DNA of 64,000 nt from Pseudoxanthomonas broegbernensis (GTDB lineage: Bacteria > Pseudomonadota > Gammaproteobacteria > Xanthomonadales > Xanthomonadaceae): positions 62,001 to 126,000 of the forward strand of contig NZ_JACHGU010000004.1 in the NCBI RefSeq assembly GCF_014202435.1, in the 5' to 3' direction. Positions 59,613-64,000 of the stretch are shown in pieces; position 1 is the stretch's first letter; each line of letters starts with the position of its first letter. A model generated the notes under the pieces. The model worked only from the letters and a program-made list of their open reading frames with translations. It did no database searches and was not told the origin of the DNA. Position numbers and translations under genes: made by a program.

Positions 59613-60128
59613 TCAGCGGTGCAGCGCGCCCTGCCAGGCGGCCAGTTCGGCGGCCGTCAGCGGGCCGGCCTTGCTGCGCACGACCCGGCCCTGCGCATCG
59701 AGCAATACCGAGTACGGCAGCACGCCGTGCGCGTTGCCGTAGCGGGCGGAACTGCCGCTGTCGCCGTACTCGACCGCCTCGACCAGGACCGGGTAGCGGA
59801 CCGGCTTGCGCGCCAGGTAGGCCTTCACGCTGCTGGCCTCGTCCAGGGCGATGCCGACCACCTGCACGCCACCGGCGCGCGACTGGGTGCCGGCGAAGGC
59901 GTCCAGCTCGGGCATCTCCTTGATGCACGGGCCGCACCAGGTCGCCCAGTAGTTGATCAGCACCGGCTGCCCGCGCCATTGCGAAAGGCTGCGGGTCTTG
60001 CCGTCCAGGTCCGGCAGGCGCAATTCGCCCGCGGCCGCCACCGCGGCCAGCGTGGTCAGCGACACCAGCAGGGCGGCGCAGGCGCGCAGCCAGCGGCGCG
60101 ATACATAGATGGTGTGCCGGGTCTTCAA
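59613..60128 (-). CDS. TlpA-like periplasmic thioredoxin
   Basis: 171 residues. Membrane anchor or signal (LRACAALLVSLTTLAAVAAAG), thioredoxin fold with WATWCGPCIKEMPEL (the CGPC active site), and the family's C-terminal proline in HGVLPYSVLLDA. The likely start is TTG at 60128, overlapping the DsbD stop (TTGA) and preceded by GGAG, because no ATG or GTG lies near. This is start choice by elimination. Functions as a likely DsbD client. Confidence 0.85.
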   Translation of the reverse strand: MKTRHTIYVSRRWLRACAALLVSLTTLAAVAAAGELRLPDLDGKTRSLSQWRGQPVLINYWATWCGPCIKEMPELDAFAGTQSRAGGVQVVGIALDEASSVKAYLARKPVRYPVLVEAVEYGDSGSSARYGNAHGVLPYSVLLDAQGRVVRSKAGPLTAAELAAWQGALHR

Positions 60129-61900
60129 ATCCTGTCTCCTTGCAGCGCGGCCTCGACCTGCGCGCGGGTGGGCACGGTGGACAGCACCGCGCCCTCGGCC
60201 TGGCCAGGGCGGAACACGACGTACAGGGGCACGCCGACCGCGCCGTGCTGTTCCAGGAAGCGGGTGATCGACGGGTCCATCCGGGTCCAGTCGCCCTTGA
60301 CGTAGACCGCGTCGTGCCCGGCCAGGGCCTGGCGGAAATCCTCGGTGGCGAACAACCGGCGCTCGTTGGCCTTGCAGGTCACGCACCAGTCGGCGGTCAT
60401 GTTCACGAACACGGTGCGGCCGCCATCGCGCAACCGCGCCAGTTGCTGCGGCGAGAACGGCACGCTGCCGTCGTCGGCCAGTTGCTGCGTGCCCGCCGGT
60501 GCCGGCGGCGGCAGGCGATGGATCTGCCACAACGGCCACAGCGCGAACAACGACAGTGCCAGCGCCAGCGGGCGCAGCGCCGGCCAGCGCGCGTAGCGCA
60601 GGCGTTCGCTGGCCCACAGCCCCAGGGCCAGCAGCAGCAGGCCGGCCAGCAACCAGCCCAGCGCATCGCTGCCGTGCTGGCGACTGAGCACCCAGGCCAG
60701 CCAGGCGGCGGTGGCATACAGCGGGAACGCGAGCGCCTGCTTCAGCGTCTCCATCCACGCGCCCGGCCGCGGCAGGCGCGAGGACAGCGCCGGCACGAAC
60801 CCGACCAGCAGGAACGGCAGCGCCAGCCCCAGGCCCAGGGCCAGGAACACCAGCAAGGCGACCGCGCCGGACAGGGCGAAGGCGGCGGCCAGGGCCACGC
60901 CCATGAACGGCGCGGTGCACGGACTGGCCACCACCACCGCCAGCACCCCGGTGAAGAAATCGCCGCTGATGCCTTCGCGCGTGGCCAGGCGATGGCCGAC
61001 GCCGCCGAGCCGGGTGGCGAACAGGACCACCCCGGACAACGCCAGCCCGAGCGCCAGCATCACGTAGGCCAGCACGGCCACGACCACCGGCTGCTGCAAC
61101 TGGAAGCCCCAGCCCAGGCCGACCCCCGCCTTGCGCGCGGCCAGGGCCAGCGCGCCGACGGCGACGAAGCTGGCCAGCACGCCGACGGTATAGGCCAGCG
61201 CGCGGCGGCGCGCCTGCGCGGCATCCACGCCCGCCCCGGCCAGCGACAGCACCTTCAGCGAGAGGACCGGCAGCACGCACGGCATCAGGTTGAGCAACAG
61301 CCCGCCCAGCAGCGCCGAGAGCAGGATGCCGGCCAACGGCGCCGCGCCGGTGCGGGAGGCGATGGTCGGCGCCCCCCCGGAAGAAACAGCGGACGATGGT
61401 GCGGCGCGCGTGGCCTCCGGACGAACGCCACCGCCGTCCAGCACGAACGTGGCCGCATGCGGCGGATAGCAGACCAGCGGTTCGACCTCGTGGCAGCCCT
61501 GCGCAACCACGCGCAGGCGCACCGGCGCGGTGGCGTCCGCGGCCGGCGCCAGCCGCAGCCGCGCGGACACGCGCTCGCGGTAGACCTCGACCTGGCCGAA
61601 ATACTCATCCTGCTTGTTCGCACCCTCCGGCAACTCCAGCGTGGCCTCGCGCCCACCGTCCAGCACCTCCACCCGGATACGGTCGCGATAGAGGTAGTAG
61701 GCGTCGGCGATGCGCCAGTCCAGGCGCAGGCCGGTGCCGTCCGCCGCCACCTGCAGGGCGAAGGCCTCGCCCACCGGCAGCAGGCCGTCCTGCCCGGCGC
61801 CGGCCTGGGCGCGCGCCGGCAGCACGAGCGTGGCCACCGGCAGCAGCGCGGCCAGCAGCGCCAGCGCCCGGGCCACGGCGCGCGGCGCCGGCCGGGTCAT
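60125..61900 (-). CDS. dsbD: thiol:disulfide interchange protein DsbD
   Basis: 591 residues. It carries electrons from cytoplasmic thioredoxin across the membrane to periplasmic reductases. The alpha domain at about 35-165 has the Cys pair in QGCHEVEPLVCYPP; the membrane beta domain has NLMPCVLPVLSLK and VVASPCTAPFMGV with its two Cys; and the C-terminal gamma domain has TADWCVTCKANERRL. All six Cys are present. ATG 61900 overlaps the stop of the peroxidase gene (61897-61899). Confidence 0.94.
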   Translation of the reverse strand: MTRPAPRAVARALALLAALLPVATLVLPARAQAGAGQDGLLPVGEAFALQVAADGTGLRLDWRIADAYYLYRDRIRVEVLDGGREATLELPEGANKQDEYFGQVEVYRERVSARLRLAPAADATAPVRLRVVAQGCHEVEPLVCYPPHAATFVLDGGGVRPEATRAAPSSAVSSGGAPTIASRTGAAPLAGILLSALLGGLLLNLMPCVLPVLSLKVLSLAGAGVDAAQARRRALAYTVGVLASFVAVGALALAARKAGVGLGWGFQLQQPVVVAVLAYVMLALGLALSGVVLFATRLGGVGHRLATREGISGDFFTGVLAVVVASPCTAPFMGVALAAAFALSGAVALLVFLALGLGLALPFLLVGFVPALSSRLPRPGAWMETLKQALAFPLYATAAWLAWVLSRQHGSDALGWLLAGLLLLALGLWASERLRYARWPALRPLALALSLFALWPLWQIHRLPPPAPAGTQQLADDGSVPFSPQQLARLRDGGRTVFVNMTADWCVTCKANERRLFATEDFRQALAGHDAVYVKGDWTRMDPSITRFLEQHGAVGVPLYVVFRPGQAEGAVLSTVPTRAQVEAALQGDRI

Positions 61901-62901
61901 CGCCGCGCTCCGCGGCCGGCAGCGGCGGCGAAACGGTCGTCGGTCAGGGCCACCAGGAAGCTCTCCAGGTCGTCGATCTCGTCCGCGGTGAGCTGCAGCG
62001 CGGCCTGCATCGAGGCATCGCGCCCGTGCGCGTCCGGCACCACCCGGTCGGGGTCGTTGTAGTACTCGATCACCTCGCGCAGGCGGGCGAACATGCCGTT
62101 GTGCATGTACGGCGCGGTCACCGCCACGTTGCGCAGCGACGGCACCTTGAACTGGCCGTCGTCGGCCGGATCGCCGGTGATCGCGCCGCGCCCGCGGTCG
62201 TCCAGCGAGCCGCGGTTGAACAGGCCGATGTTGCGGAAGCGGTCGGAGGTGAAGTCCTCGCCGGAATGGCATTCGGCGCACTTGGCCTTGCCGATGAACA
62301 GCAGCCGGCCACGCTTGGCCGCAGCGCCGATGGCCGCGTCGTCGCCTTGGGCGTAGCGGTCGTAGGGCGAGTCGGTGGTGTCCAGGGTCTTCTGGTAGGC
62401 GGCCAGCGCGCGGCCCAGCGTGCGGGCCGTCGCCGGTCCGCCATAGGCGGCCTCGAAGGCCTGGGCGTAGCGGGGATCGTCGTTGAGCCGCCGCAGCGCG
62501 TCGGCGATCGGCAGGTCCATCTCCAGCGGGTTCTCGATCGGGAAGATCGCCTGGTCCTCCAGGGTCTCGGCGCGCCCGTCCCAGAACATGGAAGTGCGCC
62601 CGGCGCTGTTCATCACCGTCGGCGTGTTGCGCGTGCCCAGGCGGCCGGCCACGCCGGGGCTGACCGCCACGTCGTCGGCGAAGGCGTGCTCGGGCTTGTG
62701 GCAGGAGGCGCAGCTCACCGTGCGGTCGCCGGACAGCACCGGGTCGAAGAACAGCCTGCGCCCCAGCTCGGCGCGCGCCTGGCGCGGATCGTCCGGCAGC
62801 GGCAGCGGCGCGTCCTGCGACGTGGCCCCCAGCCACGGGGCCGCCAGGATGGCGGCCGTGGCCAGGGCGACGGCGAATGGAAGGGGAAGGCGTGCGGACA
62901 C
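61897..62901 (-). CDS. MauG/cytochrome c peroxidase-type di-haem protein
   Basis: 334 residues with a signal peptide (PLPFAVALATAAILAAPWLGATS). Two c-type haem sites: CASCHKPEHAFAD and CAECHSGEDFTSD. LGRRLFFDPVLSGDRTVSCASCH and NTPTVMNSAGRTSMFWDGRAETLEDQA are hallmarks of the MauG/CcpA family; it might reduce peroxide or modify a protein. GTG 62901 is the likely start. Its stop overlaps dsbD, coupling them. DsbD could help supply the reduced cysteines needed for haem attachment. Confidence 0.92.
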   Translation of the reverse strand: MSARLPLPFAVALATAAILAAPWLGATSQDAPLPLPDDPRQARAELGRRLFFDPVLSGDRTVSCASCHKPEHAFADDVAVSPGVAGRLGTRNTPTVMNSAGRTSMFWDGRAETLEDQAIFPIENPLEMDLPIADALRRLNDDPRYAQAFEAAYGGPATARTLGRALAAYQKTLDTTDSPYDRYAQGDDAAIGAAAKRGRLLFIGKAKCAECHSGEDFTSDRFRNIGLFNRGSLDDRGRGAITGDPADDGQFKVPSLRNVAVTAPYMHNGMFARLREVIEYYNDPDRVVPDAHGRDASMQAALQLTADEIDDLESFLVALTDDRFAAAAGRGARR

Positions 62902-62935
62902 GGGGGCTCCGGGGAGGGGACGGCGACGGCCTGGG

Positions 62936-63433
62936 TCATTCCAGGGCGACGGCGAACGGCGCCCTGAACAGCGTGCACAACCCGCTTTCCTCGTGGCAGC
63001 TCTGCCCGTTGAGCACGCCGCTGACCTCCCTGGCCCCGGGTTCCACCCGCACGCGCTGGCGGAAGGTGGCCGCATCGGCGAAGTAGGTGTAGCGGTACTC
63101 GCCGGCGAAGTTGCGGTCGCTGCGCGCATGCGCGCCCACCGACCGCGCCGGCTGCAGCACCTCGCCACCGGCGTGCACCGCCACCCTGGCCGGGCGCGGG
63201 CCGAAGTCGCCGGCCTCGAAGTCCGAGCCGTACACGATCCAGCCGTGCCGGATCGGCGCGGTGAACACCAGCTCCACGTCGTGCGTCCCGGCCACCGGTT
63301 CGGCGCGCCACTGCCATTCCAGCTCGCCGGCGTCCTGCGCCCGCAGCGGCAACGCCGCGGCCGCCAGCACCAGCGCCAGCGCGATCCCTGCCGGCCCGCG
63401 CCGTTGCCGCCATTGCATGCTCTTGCCCTTCAT
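62936..63433 (-). CDS. stand-alone DsbD alpha-domain-like exported protein
   Basis: 165 residues with signal peptide (GPAGIALALVLAAAALPLRAQ). The remaining sequence matches the DsbD N-terminal domain: HGWIVYGSDFEAGDFGPRP and, near the C-terminus, GQSCHEESGLCTLFRAPFAVAL, with one Cys pair like the alpha domain's. There is no membrane or thioredoxin part. It is therefore a free alpha-like module, in addition to the one in DsbD. ATG 63433, or 63418 as an alternative. It follows the TlpA-like gene at 63484. Confidence 0.85.
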   Translation of the reverse strand: MKGKSMQWRQRRGPAGIALALVLAAAALPLRAQDAGELEWQWRAEPVAGTHDVELVFTAPIRHGWIVYGSDFEAGDFGPRPARVAVHAGGEVLQPARSVGAHARSDRNFAGEYRYTYFADAATFRQRVRVEPGAREVSGVLNGQSCHEESGLCTLFRAPFAVALE

Positions 63434-63483
63434 CCGTATCGCCTCGGTGGGGTCCGCCGCCGGCTGGCGGCGGATCGTGCCTG

Positions 63484-64000
63484 TCAGTGCGCCGCCGCCA
63501 GGCGCGGCGGTGCGTCCACGCCGTCCGCTCCGCCGGCGTCCTGCGCCGTGCGCGCGTACGGGTCGGGCTCGGCCAGCAGCTCGTCGAGCAGCGCGTTGAA
63601 CTTGGCCACGTACTGCGCGTAGTACTCGCCGGTGACGGTACCGGTGTAGCCGGTGTAGATCTCGCGCACCTCGCCCTTGCGGTCGATGATGATCGTGGTC
63701 GGGAACGCGGCCATGTAGTTCAGGCCCCGGAGCTTCTCGGTGGCCACCTTCTTGTCGGCCAGGCCGCCGAACACGATGTCGTACTCGATGTCGAAGTACT
63801 GCTTGAACTTGCCCAGCACCTTCTGGAAATACGCGAAGCTGTCCTCCTGCTCGAAGGCCACCGCCACCGCCTCCACGCCGCGATGCCGGTTCTGCTTGAA
63901 CCACGGCGACAGGAAGTAGGTCTGGTCGGTGCAGTTCGGGCACCACGTGCCGATCACCTCCACGATCACCACCTTGCCCTGGTACTTGTCGTCGCGCAGG
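63484..64000 (-). CDS. TlpA-like thioredoxin domain protein (5' end beyond the window)
   Basis: The visible ~170 residues begin LRDDKYQGKVVIVEVIGTWCPNCTDQTYFLSPWF, with the CPNC active site in a thioredoxin fold, PTTIIIDRKGEVREIYTGYTG with the cis-Pro region, and a charged C-terminus. The beginning, including any signal sequence, is outside the window. It precedes the DsbD-alpha-like gene by 50 bases and is probably the upstream member of the same operon. Confidence 0.85.
   Translation of the reverse strand, partial: LRDDKYQGKVVIVEVIGTWCPNCTDQTYFLSPWFKQNRHRGVEAVAVAFEQEDSFAYFQKVLGKFKQYFDIEYDIVFGGLADKKVATEKLRGLNYMAAFPTTIIIDRKGEVREIYTGYTGTVTGEYYAQYVAKFNALLDELLAEPDPYARTAQDAGGADGVDAPPRLAAAH

Overview
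The window is a contiguous stretch of a chromosome with very high GC content (roughly 70% by eye) and mostly ordinary, tightly packed genes. The content points to the gammaproteobacterial family Xanthomonadaceae (Xanthomonas, Stenotrophomonas, Lysobacter, Luteimonas and relatives). Evidence: an Ax21-family outer-membrane protein, an oleABCD olefin cluster, an AlgC-type mutase with an N-terminal membrane region beside dut and coaBC, a large TonB receptor paired with a tryptophan-halogenase-like enzyme, and dispersed GTAGGAGC-type palindromic repeats. I cannot fix the genus from the sequence.

Layout. 1-8.9 kb: end of a GGDEF protein, tyrS, an M23 peptidase, anmK, a small ribbon-helix-helix protein, an AmpG-like permease overlapping xthA, a decayed patch with gene remnants, pyrE and a secreted protein. 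9-20.1 kb: algC-dut-coaBC on the minus strand; then a cargo of about 2.8 kb (two small membrane proteins, a GTP cyclohydrolase I and an ECF sigma factor) lying between two diverged copies of one ~83-bp sequence; then radC, argS, a SPOR protein and a short-chain dehydrogenase. 20.2-27.5 kb: divergent speA/speE, a small kinase-like protein, a PII protein, ubiK, comM and a cyclic-nucleotide-binding/GGDEF protein. 27.7-31.9 kb: glyoxylate bypass aceB-aceA with a divergent LysR regulator; the shared promoter contains a perfect 21-bp palindrome. 32-40.3 kb: a conserved membrane protein, an acyltransferase, arfB, a TruC-like pseudouridine synthase, an M16 peptidase, ubiJ-ubiB and a DUF1328 protein. 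40.3-45.8 kb: oleA, oleB, oleC and oleD, interrupted by an oppositely oriented YkgJ-like gene. 45.8-50.4 kb: DUF4156 lipoprotein, a second M16 peptidase, a small exported repeat protein under a GGTG-N16-CACC site, and trmL. 50.4-57.3 kb: TonB-dependent receptor and halogenase-like flavoprotein behind an AT-rich promoter with LacI-type operators, a DUF892 protein and ax21 with clear terminators. 57.4-64 kb: a CysB-like regulator, then a minus-strand run of exported thiol and peroxide proteins (Bcp-like, YceI, TlpA-like, DsbD, MauG-type di-haem peroxidase, stand-alone DsbD-alpha-like protein, second TlpA-like protein running off the end).

How the genes work together. Clear functional units are glyoxylate bypass, polyamine synthesis, ubiquinone accessory factors (UbiK, UbiJ, UbiB), hydrocarbon synthesis by OleABCD, receptor-coupled uptake with the halogenase homologue, and the periplasmic redox operon. 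The least routine items are the flanked folE/sigma-factor cargo, the redox operon with a second DsbD-alpha module, the small repeat protein and its operator, and the aceBA palindrome. No rRNA, tRNA, CRISPR array, insertion sequence or prophage was recognised.
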